Both the position numbers and the translations under genes were made by a program. A DNA stretch of 64,000 nucleotides from Sclerodactyla briareus (taxonomy: Eukaryota; Echinodermata; Holothuroidea; Dendrochirotida; Sclerodactylidae), in assembly GCA_026419785.1 (NCBI GenBank), contig JAODTK010005862.1, positions 124,001 through 188,000 on the forward strand, in the 5' to 3' direction. This document shows, in pieces, positions 23,948 through 36,411 of this stretch; position 1 is the stretch's first letter, and every line of letters starts with the position of its first letter. The notes under the pieces were generated by a model. It saw only the letters and a list, made by a program, of their open reading frames with translations, was not told where the DNA came from and ran no database searches.

Positions 23948-24559
23948 CTTAGCAGGTGCCTGAAGTTAACATCTAATTCGTTTGGAATTTGGGAGCTATT
24001 GCAGAATACCCGCACTCCGCGACTTCAATACAGAACCCACAGTGGATGCATCAAGCATGAGAACGAAGCATGTGTTGGAGGGCGGGTACTCTGCCATCAA
24101 GCAGCAGGGAGCCTCATAATCAGTCATTCAACTATTCCAAGTCATGATCATTACTTTCATTGTCCCTTAAAACACATGCGCTACGTATAAACATTAGGCA
24201 TAGGTACACACAGTAACACATTGGGTCCGGTTATAACAATACCTGTTGTTTAGGACCTGGCCTTATCCTAGGTTTATGGTTACACGAGCATCATGCCATG
24301 GTCATGATGACGATTTTCCCTGAAGAGGCGTCGGGAAATATGAAATTGGACAGCTGCATCGAATTAAATAATTAGGCAAACCAAAGGGATTTCACACTAG
24401 CAGTAGACCTAATTTAACACAGCTTCAACTTATACGATCAGTCGTTTCGCTCGCAATGACTATGGTATGTTTACGTGTGTGAGTACCGTATACATGCTGC
24501 GGAGCTGCGGCTGCATGCACTGGGTGACTTGAATCACAGTGTCGCGTACGTAATAAACT

Positions 24560-24910
24560 TCAGCAGTGCAAAGTCTGCGAGTCCTCCTGCTGGACTTGAA
24601 CAGAGTCGCTTCACGAACAATCCTTATGCATAATTACGTACGAATTGTAATATTGTTAGCCCACCCTCTTGATCTTTCTATGCTATTCATCTTATGTAGT
24701 ATTATACACCTCTATACAGGCTGTGTTATCTCCAGTGGGTTGCTAAGGCAACAATTGTTAACTGGATAGCTGGCATTGTATTACTATAATCTTGTAAACC
24801 TGTATGTTTAGGTACTTCTCATTTTGCCCCCTGAAGATGGGTCTTTGGTGCCCTCGAAATATAAGTAATGACATCGTTAACTGCAATATTCGCTGGTTTC
24901 TCCTTGTATA
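24560..24910 (+). mobile_element. Possible Penelope-like element 3' tail
   Basis: The stretch includes GTTGCTAAGGCAAC, AACTGGATAGCTGGCATTGT and TGTATGTTTAGGTA. It also has CCCCTGAAGATGG, TGCCCTCGAAATATAA and TTTCTCCTTGTATACC, and runs straight into (TA)n. The 'CCTGAAGATG ... CGAAA' block resembles 3' UTRs of Penelope-like elements as I remember them. It lies 2.5 kb past the coding fragment on the same strand, so it may belong to another copy. Weak call. Confidence 0.3.
24739..24752 (+). promoter_or_regulatory. X-box-like palindrome (RFX-type site)
   Basis: GTTGC-TAAG-GCAAC is an inverted repeat with 5-bp arms and fits the general RFX X-box layout (GTTGCC N0-3 GGCAAC). It may equally be a hairpin of the surrounding repeat tail. 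There is no gene start nearby that it would obviously serve. Confidence 0.3.
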
Positions 24911-24911
<1 letters not shown>

Positions 24912-24957
<46 letters not shown>

Positions 24958-24969
24958 ATATATATATAT

Positions 24970-25009
<40 letters not shown>

Positions 25010-25015
25010 ATATAG
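24912..25015 (+). repeat. (TA)n array
   Basis: About 104 bp, nearly pure TA with a few CTA or TTA breaks. Confidence 0.95.
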
Positions 25016-25255
25016 TTACCTGTAACAGAACTGTTCCTCTTGTGAGCTCATAGTTTCAGTACAGAATATATATCGGGACTGAATCATAGACTGACCGACA
25101 GAGCTCGGTCAGCCATACAATCCAAAATGCACATTGACTACACAATACCAGAGTGCTCAAACTCAAAAAGATTGGCTATGTCGTAATGCTACGATATTGA
25201 ATACAATGCACAGTCTCGCTATAGAAGAGTGCTCACCCAATAGGGACTGACGGAA

Positions 25256-25330
25256 CAATATATATATATATTATATATATATATATATATCTATATATAT
25301 ATATATAATATATACTACTATATATATATG
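25256..25330 (+). repeat. Imperfect (TA)n array
   Basis: About 75 bp of TA core. It ends the cluster of five arrays. The 240 bp between this array and the previous one holds two similar short stretches (GGGACTGA...C plus AATATATAT). Confidence 0.95.
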
Positions 25331-28027
25331 GATTATAGGCACAGTTTCATTTGCATATAGTAATAACTGAAGGAAGGAACGTATTACTTGAAACTCAATT
25401 GAGAGCACAATCCGGACGTTCCCCTAGATTATCGCCACATCAAATTCCTTATCACCACATGTTCTCTGGTATGCTACGGATAATGCTGACCAACTTTGGT
25501 GCGCAATCAGATTTAAGGAAATATCAGGTCCCACCGACCGGTCCAAAAACCGCGCGTGTGGCCGTCATGCCCCCTGCCAAAATAATTTGGACAGAATGTG
25601 CGTCGAAGAAATCTTGAAAATCTGACTAAGAATGTCCGATCGAGAAACATGAATCGAGATAATTGCAATTGCATAGGGGTATTTTTCGTGCTGGAGCTAG
25701 GATTTCAGAGAAAAAGTCTTCGAGTATATAGGCCCCATATGAGTTTCATATCAATGCGTTCGTTACTAATTATCTCTACAAACAATGTTGGTGAATGCAT
25801 ACAACCAATGGTGTTCGTGTCATTTGTCGTCTCACACACCGTTAGCAAGTCCAGAGCTGCCGAAAAACCGTTAGATTGCGCAATATTTTAAACATGCTCA
25901 GAAGGCCTCAAAACTTCCAGTATTTGACAGAAGATAGTTAAGATATCAATGTTTCCCCCTAACCTTCACATGCGAGGTGTTATTCTCCCGAATTCCATGA
26001 AAACGTGCAAAACTAAAGCCTTCTGTTTCACCTCGAATCGATCTCCTAAACATATTCAATTTATCGGAAATGAATTTTACATGTACTTTAACTATTGACC
26101 GAGTTGTTAACTAGTCTCAACTCCCATTCCGACTAGCTAGCCTGAACCTTTGAAGACTGAATTACCTTTCTTAGTATCTATACCTGCTTCACATTTGGCA
26201 TCGTAGGGTTTAGTGGGTGGTGTTATCTTTTAACCTTCACAAGGTTAGGATGATATACTAAATGACCCAATTAGGCCCTATAGGCGGTGTGCCTAGGTCA
26301 GGGATAGTTCAGTCGATACTGTAATGATTAAATCTGGATTATGGTTAACTGTGTAGTGCTTGGACAAGGCGTTTCTTGCAAATTAACAGCGCAATTAGAG
26401 CAAGTACGTAGTAAATGATTTAGGGTTTGGGGATCATCAGATAAAAACATGGCTAATTTTAAATTGGTGCCCGACCCCCAACCCTCCCACACGCCTTTTA
26501 CATACTGCGTACAGCGAGAGTCCCATATTGGCCTGTAACGAATAGCAAATTTCAGGCTGTTGTTGTATATTAGTTTCCTCATCAAATCAAAGCCATCCTC
26601 CTTAATGAATCTAGCCTAAGCCTATAGCTAGAATTTGGCAATTACCAAAGTTATAATTTATAATTCAATGGAGCTTACGGTTTCTAGGCCTATCCAAGTA
26701 AGTCAAACAAGTCCATGATTGGTTCCAAGTTCTTCCAACTCATAGAGTTGCTTTGGCCCAACCTTCTACTTTCACTTCCAGCCTAATTTTTGTTACTGGC
26801 TAACTTTAGGGCTAATAATGTTGAGTTTACTGTTAAATGTGAGATGTAGTGTGTATATTATTGGTAATTCACAGGTAGGACTAATAGTCACTTTGCCATC
26901 ACATACATATGCTGTGCTGGCGGCCCTATTTATAGGCCTCCAATGAAAATTCTATTATTCTCGTTCTTTGTTTCTGTCTTGTGTTTTTAGTTTTTGCCTA
27001 ATTACGTGTAGACTGTACACTAGCTCCCTATCGGGCCGACCCAAGTTAAGCGTAATTTGGTTATTCATGCAGTGTAATTGAATATAACAGACTGGTTAGG
27101 GCCCGGTGTCCACATCATCAACCACATGACTGGTATAAACTAACCATGGCACTAATTCCCAGTTGAGGGCCCAAGCTCCCTATACGAAAAATGAAAGATA
27201 TACTTCAGCCACTGTACATGTCAAATGACATTTCGGATATCTCTAGGAGTGGTGATGACTGCATGAAGATAGTGTGAACTGGCCTGAGTTACCTGCCTAG
27301 CACGTCTAATAAATTGCACTACTTCATGGTGCTGTACACATGTCATAACAAATGTCATACTTTTCTCCACATTCAAACTACTGTCGAGGATTATGCTGTT
27401 TATTGTCCTATTAGAGCAGCCACAAATGGGCATCTACAGGTGAATTGAGACTGTGTCCAGCCTCTGAGAACGGAGGGCACCATCTCTTCTCACATAATTT
27501 CTCCCAGAAACAAAGCTTGGCAAATGTCGGTCAAGTCTATGCAAAATCTCCTTACATACAGTTTTCCCATTGCCACTACACTGCTGCACACACGAAGTGT
27601 GCCTGCCTTCACTGGTTTCGTGACTCTTGCTGTATAAGTGGTGACTGAGGGGAAGGAGTTGCTTCTGTGATCATAGCCTGCAGTACTTTGACCTGAAATG
27701 ATAATGCATCAGGTAGCAAATAAAAACAAATTAGGAACATGGCAACTTGTCTTGGCTGCATACAGTCATGAGATGAATAACTCGGCATACCCATTGCCTA
27801 TATGAGTAGATGAACGGAGCTCCTCTCCAAGAAAGCGCATTGTGCCCCAGTCGGTGCAGTAGGCGTGCTGTTGAACTAAGACAAAGAGGATTTCTCACTC
27901 CTTCACAAAGCCCCATTCCTGGTTGTCCCTCGCAATGAATGTTTCCATGTAATCACTGTCAGAGTGCTTGGAAGGGTGATGTGAGGGTCGGTTGCCTGAC
28001 TGGCGCCTGGTTGTTCTCTGGGCATTT
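25331..28027. other. No gene recognised
   Basis: No motif I can assign in any frame. The longest open frame is about 97 codons (+, 25.6-25.9 kb) and is featureless. Confidence 0.4.
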
Positions 28028-28048
28028 GGGGGGGGGGGGGGGGGGGGG
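28028..28048 (+). repeat. 21-base G homopolymer
   Basis: Uninterrupted G run, with a second run of 12 G at 28,225-28,236. Confidence 0.9.
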
Positions 28049-30219
28049 CGCCTACCGGCAGAATAATGGGTATAATCTGGAATTGGGTAATATCTGATGT
28101 TACTTTTTTTAAAACATTCTCCATGGGTAACTCAAAAACTACACCTAACGCAGATTGCACCCGGGTCGTTACTGTAGTCTCAATTAAATGCGTACAGCTC
28201 TGCAGGTACAGTTGAGTTGTGGGAGGGGGGGGGGGGCTCTGGGCTTGGTCCTGAGGAAACCGCCAGCTAATTGCAAGCAGCAGTCAGATCTATACGCCTG
28301 GGTGCCTGTCAAATTCACTCCCATGAGTGAGTGGATTGGAGAGTGTAGGTACGCTCTCGCACATTTCAGGACAGGCATGTAGAACCAATCGGAGGCCTAC
28401 CTGATCCTCATATACTTCAAGTTATTCTCTGTTTGTTGAACGTACTAACGATGAGACGTTGCTAGGTATGTGTGGTGCTCAGCATGGTAATAATATATAA
28501 TACATATATAAATATGCTTCTAGTGTGTTCAGGGCCCAAGATTGTAATAGAGTGAGAGAGACATTCAGTGCCACCAAAACACTGAAAAGGGTAGATAGAT
28601 GGCACCACTTTCATAACTGCTGGACTAGGAGGATGAATGAAAGAAAAATGAGGCAAAATCTATTAGCCCAAAACTCTCAATTGCATACAGTGGCTCTATA
28701 TCCTCGAGCTATTCCACAGACTGCTATAATTGCGACCGTACGTAGCAGTTGTAGCCGACTAGTGGTATTCAGAGCGGAGCTCCGTCTGAGGCTGATTGCA
28801 GGTATCCTATCAGTAGTCGCACGAACCTAAGCAACATCAAACACAAGCGCAAGTAGTAAACAAAACACAGCATGAACTTCAAAATCAAACTGGGCATCCT
28901 TCGCCAAATTTGTCCGTCTGACACCCACCGGTGCGCCCCCCCTTCCTTTTCCCTCCTCCCTCCCCTCCCTATCTCCCTCCACGGATTAGGAAGCCTAGCG
29001 GCCGCCGTCCGTGGCGTTACTCATAGCAAAGACTTGACGGCTCCGATAATACTGGGCGGAAAAAAGTGAAACCTTCTAGGTGATGAGCCGCTATTAGACC
29101 TATTTCCTTCAAAACACTCATGCATGTGTGATCCCAATAAATTGTGGCATTAGTTCGCGTATTCATTTTTGCGCGATCACATTGGTTACATATTCACTTT
29201 CTTGCATTAGCTCTTGCGTACGGTGACAATATTCTTGTGTACCCCTCCTCGAATGTTGCCAATTATTATTTGCAAACGGCGTTCATTTACAGTTCCGTGA
29301 ATGCAGTTAAAAGAAGCTTTTAAAAACGTACTAGAGTACCGAAAAAATGTAGTAAAATTAAATATGGATTAACGGCAAAACGCATATAAGAAGAAATGAA
29401 GTACGAACAGTTGCTCAGAGTCCGTCAGAAGAAAGAAAAATAAGTTGTTTAGCGAGATCTGACACCCCGTCATGGAAGACTGTAAAGATCTGTTGTCGCG
29501 GTAAAGAAGGTAGTTGCAAATTGAAACGTGACGTGTCTGTCCTAAACTATCTACCATCCTGCAAGTCTTACCATTGATATGAAGAAACGAGTCTATCATT
29601 ACAGAATTTTCTTGTTGTTACTCAACATTTCACGTGATTTTGGCCTATTTTCTTGATCGCCATATCTCAAAAATAGTGGAATCCATAGGTTCGAACGAAG
29701 TATCGTATCTTGCTGGAGCTTTCAATTGGAAATATTTTCTTGAGGACTAAGTAAATGGTAAGTAAATTTTGTTCCTAGATCAATTTTGCAGAACGAAACA
29801 TTGTATTGAATATTGAATTAATGAGTAGTAGTGAAAAATTCGTTAGGATTTTGCTTGTCAAATTCGGGCGCGTTAGTGGGAAATTCAAAATTGTTACAGC
29901 GTGCACTCATATCAATAATTCGTACATTACGGTCGGGGTCTGACTCGCATGAACATCGACAAATTATCTCTTGTTTATAACAGTTATCGTAAGACATGCT
30001 CTTATATTTTCAACATGTTGCTATTCGTTTTGTTTGGCTTCTTCAGACTCGCCAAATTTACTACGGCGCTGACTGGATTACATTGCAATCAAGATGTGCG
30101 AGGCCACACCGAATCAATCCACTAATGCAGCGTTAGTGCTGAGGATTCTTCAAAAATTGAGAGAAAATCTTATAACGTAGGTTTTTCGTTCTTTTTTTAC
30201 CATGTGGCAGTTGGCTATC
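28049..30219. other. No gene recognised
   Basis: Contains the G run at 28,225-28,236 and a C/T-rich patch near 28.94-28.98 kb. No assignable frame. Confidence 0.4.
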
Positions 30220-30281
30220 TCCCCCCCCTCTCTCTCCCCCCCCCCCCCCCCCCCTCGCTCTCTCTCCTTCTCTCCCCCTCT
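30220..30281 (+). repeat. C/T-only low-complexity tract
   Basis: Pure pyrimidine except one G (30,257), with C runs of 8 and 19 separated by CT repeats. A purine.pyrimidine tract of this length could form unusual structure. Confidence 0.9.
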
Positions 30282-31789
30282 ACACAAAATTTTAGGTGAG
30301 AAGATCTAAAGAGACTGACGATTTACCACCCCTCTTTCAAACAATTTTCTGAGAACGGCGAAACATCGGAAAAGCAAAAAGTTTAAATTTGGTGGTGTGT
30401 AGTGCATATTCAGGAATTGAATTAGTCATTCGTGACACGAATTGCCTGATTGATCTACACCTGAGAGAAATTTCAAAAGCTGTCCGTATGAAGAGTGGCT
30501 GTTTTGTATAGAATATAATAATAGAATCAAATAGATAATAATAATATCCTTCGCCCCAAACTCGTGAACACTATAGGTAAGCATGCAATGATACTACTAT
30601 AAAGAACATTAGTCCTATCTGTCAAGAGCAGGAAACATACGGTGTATTCTCACAATCGATGGAACTGACACCTAGAGGACCCTTGACCCCAAATCCTGAA
30701 CACGCCATTTACAACCCACCCCGAAAAATGACATTGACCGAATATCCGATTGACTCTACGAACACCGTTCAGGTGTTTTTTTCCAATGTTACGCTCCCTG
30801 CCAAACCAGTCTTACGAGATAACCGACCAAGTTCCTATATATTACTACAACTTTTCCATGAATGGACATCAATTAACTAATTGTATTTTTGTTTGTTTCA
30901 CGAAATCAAGTGAGGACAAGTGCAAAGAAACTTTAGCATTCATCAGGGCCAAAGTATATAGGAATGGAAGGTTAATATTACATCATGGCAATGGCAATGC
31001 TGACAGGGACACGTTGGTTTGGGCTGATAGCTAGCGGCCGAAAATTACACAACAGTGAAAAGGGTGACTTCGAACACTTTTTTCGTGGGGTTTGACTAAT
31101 TCTCCTTACAATTCACTAAAAGATCTGATATTTTGTTTCAAATCACCTCCTGCGAATATGGATATTGTTAGTGAAGAATAATTGAATGGGATTTTTTTCT
31201 TCGATATCTGTGTTCGTAGTCACTTGGCCAAGGAATGACTTTGAACACCAGCATGTTTTTGCTTTCCATTCAAACCCCACACCTAATGAGGTCAATTTGA
31301 AACTTATAAACAAAAATACCACTGTTAGCAAAAGAGAGCTTACATGCTGGCCAGACTATTGTAAGATGGGGTGTTTGACCTCTAAAAACAGAGGCAACGA
31401 GGAGTATAAAATTCTGGCTGTTTCGTAATTAGAAGGGTCTGAGGACATGCTGACCCACACATTATTGTGAATGAGGCAGTTGGTACAGCATGATCTGGAG
31501 GTCCATAATAAAGATTTCATGCAGGGGTATTTCAGCACCCTCTAGTCATGCAGTACACTACTATAAGCTTCTCTTTTCACAGCACTCCTAATAACTGAAA
31601 ACAGAAAGACAATATGGTAGACCATAGATTAGAGCGTACAAATTTGGTAAAAAAATTACGGTATGGGTATCGGATTTATCACTGGTACCGTATACAGTAT
31701 CAGGTAATTACGACATGCATTGTATTGTGTGTCACTGGTAGGATCACCTGTCGGAACGGTATCCGGTAAGGTATTGAACACAGAAAGAA
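30282..31789. other. No gene recognised
   Basis: No motif seen. Two overlapping open frames of 73-94 codons (30.66-31.03 kb, +) are unassigned and probably chance. Confidence 0.4.
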
Positions 31790-32110
31790 CATTGTATCAT
31801 TGAAATACTTTTATTTTACCCTCATATTAGATTATTGTAGTGGTATCTGTAAAGCCGATGCCGCAGACCGGATATCTGTAAGATACAATCAAAGTTGAAA
31901 ATTGGTTATCCAGCTAGACGCACATCTGTTTTGCGAGATTTGCGTGTTCCAAAGTCCACCACAGTGGCGTTGGGCCCGAGGGAACGGCGCCTCAATTGTG
32001 TCGGAGGTGTCATAAATTTTGTCATTTCGAAAAATTGGAAAAAAGACTATATAGTCGATTATTCTTTGGTGATCTTGGCGGAATTCTACCACCACACCGC
32101 AACTGAACAT
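31790..32110 (+). mobile_element. Possible LINE reverse-transcriptase C-terminal fragment
   Basis: One frame reads KYFYFTLILDYCSGIC.ADAADRI. From about 31,895 the next reads LKIGYPARRTSVLRDLRVP. 'h.LDYCS.iw' followed by a basic 'xxxR.svLrdL..p' is the usual C-terminal landmark after the RT domain of many LINEs. No upstream RT motif is visible and the rest is not convincing. Confidence 0.4.
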
Positions 32111-33039
32111 CCATCGGGGGTTAGTAATGTCAATGCCCTTCGACTATGTCGTCATCAGCTTGCGCTTGATATCAAAATACATAGCGCTACTAACTGACCA
32201 ACTTGGGTATCACAGCTCAGACTTCTGCTACCCGCCGTGAAAATGCGAGTAATGCCATAAAACTGTGCGTGAATACACGCTGGATCCTCCTGGTATGGTA
32301 GTTGTTCTTGTATATTCTGGGAATATGTTAGACACACATAAATAACCTCTCGGGGTTTCCCAAATGGCCGTCCGTGGGACCAAATCGGCCCGCCAGATTA
32401 TGCAATCCAGCACACCATAAATACTAAATCAAGAAATATTATAGGTTTTCAGACAAGAAAGAGGTAGGAATGATAAACGCTGGAAAACGTTGATGAAGCA
32501 TTAAAACGTCAAAAATGAATTAAAACATCAATATCCGTATTAGTCATTATATTGCGACCAATATATATTTTCAGGGATGTAGGAATATTTTGTTATTTGA
32601 TAAAGCTCATCCAGAACTAACATTGTGCGACCCACGAAGATCCTTTTTTTGACAATTTTGTGCTGCGCTGCGTGACCAAATCATGTGCCTTTTGCCCCCT
32701 CTGCGCATGAAATGAAAGTGATATTCTTCCTATTGTGTGAAGTTCATTTCAATGTAGAATAATATTGAAAAAAGGCCATGATGGGCCTACCATTTGTTTG
32801 GAACTAAGAACACCCAAGTTGGAAAATGTTTCATAGCATTTGCATTGAAGTTTATTTGTTTTCGTTTTTTTTTTCAGATTAAATGGCCTATTTGACACTC
32901 AATATTTGGCATATGTAAGGACCTTACTACATAATACTACACGGTTTAACGATGCCGGGACCAATTATACCGCTTCGCATAGATGATAAGCCTATATATA
33001 GGCCTATTATATCCCACTTCGCGGATATCATGGTTTTGA
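32111..33039. other. No gene recognised
   Basis: A/T-rich, no assignable frame. Confidence 0.4.
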
Positions 33040-33365
33040 CAGCGTCGTCCCCGCCGTCAACGCCATAACTCTCTAATGCAATGTTCGATGACCAGAAACT
33101 TTGCACATATGTTCGCCCTTACGAATCTCGGATGATGAGTTCGAATGTGGGAGTCGCAACACCACTTTGGCGGCGGCGATCTGGATTTTCATCGAAACTG
33201 AATTGATAGGTTGTGTACAATAACTCCTCAATGCATTGTCGGATCCATATATAAAAATTTGCGCACATGATTCGTTTCATTGAAAATCTTGAAGGGTCAA
33301 AAAGTAGGCGCACCCGACTGCTCTGACGACGGCCATTTGGGATTTTTTCAGCGAAACTGAGTTTG
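33040..33365 (+). repeat. Dispersed repeat family B, two diverged tandem copies
   Basis: About 33,057-33,200 has CATAACTC(T)CTAATGCAAT...TTTGCACATATGTTCGCCCT...GTTCGAATGTGGGAGTCGC. About 33,218-33,360 has the same order again: AATAACTCCTCAATGCATTGTCGGATC...TTGCGCACATGATTCG...AGTAGGCGCACC. Both match the family core seen at 17.98-18.1 kb and 42.48-42.6 kb (AATAACTC..AACGCTTTATC...TTCGAAAGTGGGCGTCAC). Here the family is present twice about 160 bp apart, so the repeat may itself be built of such units. Confidence 0.55.
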
Positions 33366-33689
33366 TTTGTTTGCGCGTTCGAAGCAGGCAATCATTTGGT
33401 TAGACAAACTTTCTTGTCGCCCCATGACAACCCACCCGGCTGGAAATTTTTAATTTTTTCAGATTTTTGTTGTGTGGTTGCAGATTTGACATTTGATATT
33501 TTCCCTGGTTATACATCCCTTTTGATTTAAAAAACCAAAAAACCAAGGGGAACAATGTCACCCACTGGTTGATCGAAAGTTGGGGATAAACGTGGCAGTT
33601 TCTCCAGGCAATGCCAGTTAGAATGAACAGAGGGTGGCCTAAGGTGAAATTCATTCTAATTGTAGTTTTAAGTTTCATTTTCATTTCTT

Positions 33690-34180
33690 GAAAATTGATA
33701 TCTGGAAATCACCAGTTAGCATTAAAATCATTTAAAAATAATGAGCGACAACCAATGGTGCGCTCCGCTTGGATAGCATGAACTCGGAGAACATAGGTGG
33801 CTAGGTGAAATCATTATACTGCTTGACTTGAAAGTTCATTTCAAATTTATACTTAAAAATAGCCATTGGAGATCACCATTTGGCAATTGAGAAGACATAA
33901 TTTCGAATATTTCGCTACGCTTCTTGAACATAGGTAAAACAATTTAATTAGTGAAATGGTATTTATATTTCACTACACGAAAAATCTGGTGACTCACCAT
34001 GCACCTGAGAAGACCATAATGGAAGTTTTCGCTAAGCTTTCGCAACCAGTGAGTACCGCCTCTGCTAAGTGTGCAGTTTATTTTTAATTTTGAAGAAAAG
34101 AAAAATTACCCTCTGGATTTCCCCATTTGGCATCTGAGAGCTATTTCATTAAAAAAAAAACAAAAAAAAAAAAATTAGCC
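33690..34180 (+). repeat. Diverged tandem repeat, about 4 units of 120-160 bp
   Basis: The motif TCTGG(A)AATCACCA-TT-GCA...GAGAAGAC-ATAA...TTCGCTACGCTT recurs near 33,703, 33,865, 33,986 and 34,115. The last unit ends in an A-rich run (34,150-34,173). No coding signal. Confidence 0.5.
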
Positions 34181-35816
34181 ATGCAATCAATGGTGTCACG
34201 AAGGTAAATAGATCAAGACAGGATTCGGTGGCAAACTAATTTAGTTCACATATTTTCCTTGCCCATCTGGCACAATAATTGGGAATCCGTGAATGCATAA
34301 AGAGGGGGGATGTAGCCCGAAGCCTATCAGCCTACTTCCATGGGCGCGGAAGAGAATGCCGTTTCGCTATCTGAGCGGGTCTGTCAGACTTATTTTTTAT
34401 GCACGTTGCGCGTCAACCCCGTGGTGGAGCTAACGATTGGATCGTCACTGCTCACGGCAACTCATAAATATATTTTCGCACGACCCTCTGGTACCCATCC
34501 TTTTATTTGGTCAGAAGTAAGAGAAGGGAAACGTTACGTTACTGTGGATTGTAAGGTGTTATATGCCTAATGCAAACATGTGAACATTAGTTTGATTAGC
34601 CCCCTCTGTACCATGGTGACCACTAAGAATTTTGACAACAACAAAAATGTGATTTTAAATTTGGCAACACCTTATAAATGCTGTGAAACAAAACCATTGG
34701 CAACACACCCGGTAAAATGGGTTTCCCACGATGTAGCATTATTGACACATCACTTTCAAACAACCACCAAGAATGACGTTGCTATAATTAAGTTAACTTA
34801 GTAAACGCGAAACTGTAGGCCAACTCAAAGTAGTTCGAAGTCACCTCACTGTTCACAGGTCAGAGTCGTTTTACAGTATCGTACGGTAATATAGTTGAAG
34901 CAGTCGTGCTGTGTTTCGACCATATTAAAACTCGAAGAAACCAAAATGGAGAGCAACAATATTTTTCACGAGAGCAAATGATTGTTCGAACGAAAGTCTC
35001 GTGACTTTCATAGCCAGGTAAACAATTATAAAGTTAAGTATGCAATTAATAAACATAGTGCGAAACCTTCGAAAAACGCCCTAACTAAAAGCATGCAATA
35101 TTGGCTTTAGAAAGATAAAAATCGTCTCCAGCAGTCAAGGAGATTCTCCTCTACGGGAGAATAGAATGAGAGGAATGAAAGTGTCTCTGGTTAAGAGAAT
35201 TGAATATTCATGCCATGTGTAATTCCACAATGCAACGTTACCCATATGGAGAATAATGGAGTCATAATTTTCACCAAATTTCTTGAAAATCGTCCAGTCC
35301 GAGTCTTCAATTCGGAATCTCATGTTTTCCCCAACTACAAAAAAGTTTGGTCTGGAATTGGTAGTTGTCAATGTGATTACGAGATATTTAAATGAGCATA
35401 GACTACTTCCGCAGGTAACTTAGGGGGATTGGATTTGTCCCAGTCGTTCAGCGCAAACTCGCGGCAATTGTTAATAGTTTGGGTATATACCTGAGCTTGC
35501 AATAACGCCAATACAGCTGATACATGCTATGAAACACATTGTAAAGTGTAATCACTGGCCTAATGTTAAAATCCTCAAACAGCCGCTGGGGGTCATTAAC
35601 TGGGAACGACTGTTTTGTATCTAAGGTCTGCAGGACAATGTTTATTTCATATCTGTATCACATAGGTTCTCTCGAACAGGGAGAATCGCTCTGAATCTCT
35701 CAAACAGGTGAATCTCCCTGGGATCCGTGAATCGTGCAACAACACTAATGAGGAACGCCTACGATTCACGAGGTTACATCCTGGACATGTTGGATCCAGA
35801 GTTCCGGAATAAGGAA
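34181..35816. other. No gene recognised
   Basis: A 76-codon frame at 34,340-34,570 (+) has no recognisable domain. The rest shows nothing I can support. Confidence 0.4.
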
Positions 35817-36411
35817 TTATAGACGAGCAAAGCAATCCGCAGCATTTTTCAAATTTACACCAAACCAAGAAACTAAGCCGCGCGTGTTCTTCTTCATCTC
35901 ATAAAATGCTCTATAGGTTTTACGATCCTCATCGCGGTGTATTTCGCTCCTCGTAAAAAGCTCATCCCTCGTGATATTCAGGGTTGCGAGCCGATGATAT
36001 CCTCCCAACGAGTTTCATTGTTCCTCGCTCATCCTTTCTCAGAACTTCTTGTCGACCAGTCTTTCCTTTCCTCTTGGGCCTCTTTGAAGAACTTGTGTGT
36101 GTATACTGAGGGATCAGGTAGTTTTCTCGAATCCTTCGACCATGGCTAAAGATGGCGTCACGATGTCTTTTCGCCTCAAAATGGGGAACACGTGAGTATC
36201 GCTGGCTACCCATCTCCACGACAGTTTTTCATTGATAAGGTCGACGAATCCCCTTCCTTTCATGGGAAGTGTCTGCTCGCTTCTTCATTCTCTTTGGTGT
36301 CTCACCAACGGCACGCTGAGCGGTTTGCAATAGGCGTCGAGGTCCGGACTTAAGGTCGTTCCGTGGGTGAATACAAGGATACAGTAATTTAAAAATACCT
36401 CCGAAGGTTTC
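35817..36411 (-). pseudogene. GIMAP/AIG1-type GTPase, second exon (G4 to C-terminus), orphan copy
   Basis: On the minus strand a tract reading TCTATTTCTTATCCATTTCA and ending TTCCAG (AG at 36,413-36,412) is followed at 36,411 by ETFGGIF. CILVFTHGTTLSPDLDAYCK comes next, with G4-region ILVFTHG at 36,360-36,380, typical of the family. A frame change leads to QTLPMKGRGFVDLINEKLS, then FEAKRHRDAIFS (about 36.16-36.19 kb). Then comes DPSVYTHKFFKEAQEERKDW in another frame. The tail reads ITRDELFTRSEIHRDEDRKT, an open frame to 35,817. Order and spacing match the islands at 15.87 kb and 53.1 kb. I found no G1/G3 exon upstream on this strand up to the gene at 57 kb, so it is an orphan, or its partner is too decayed to see. 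Confidence 0.72.

Noticed and set aside
23777..25025. Open frames of Tyr/Ile repeats (73-137 codons)
   Set aside because: Direct translations of (TA)n arrays.
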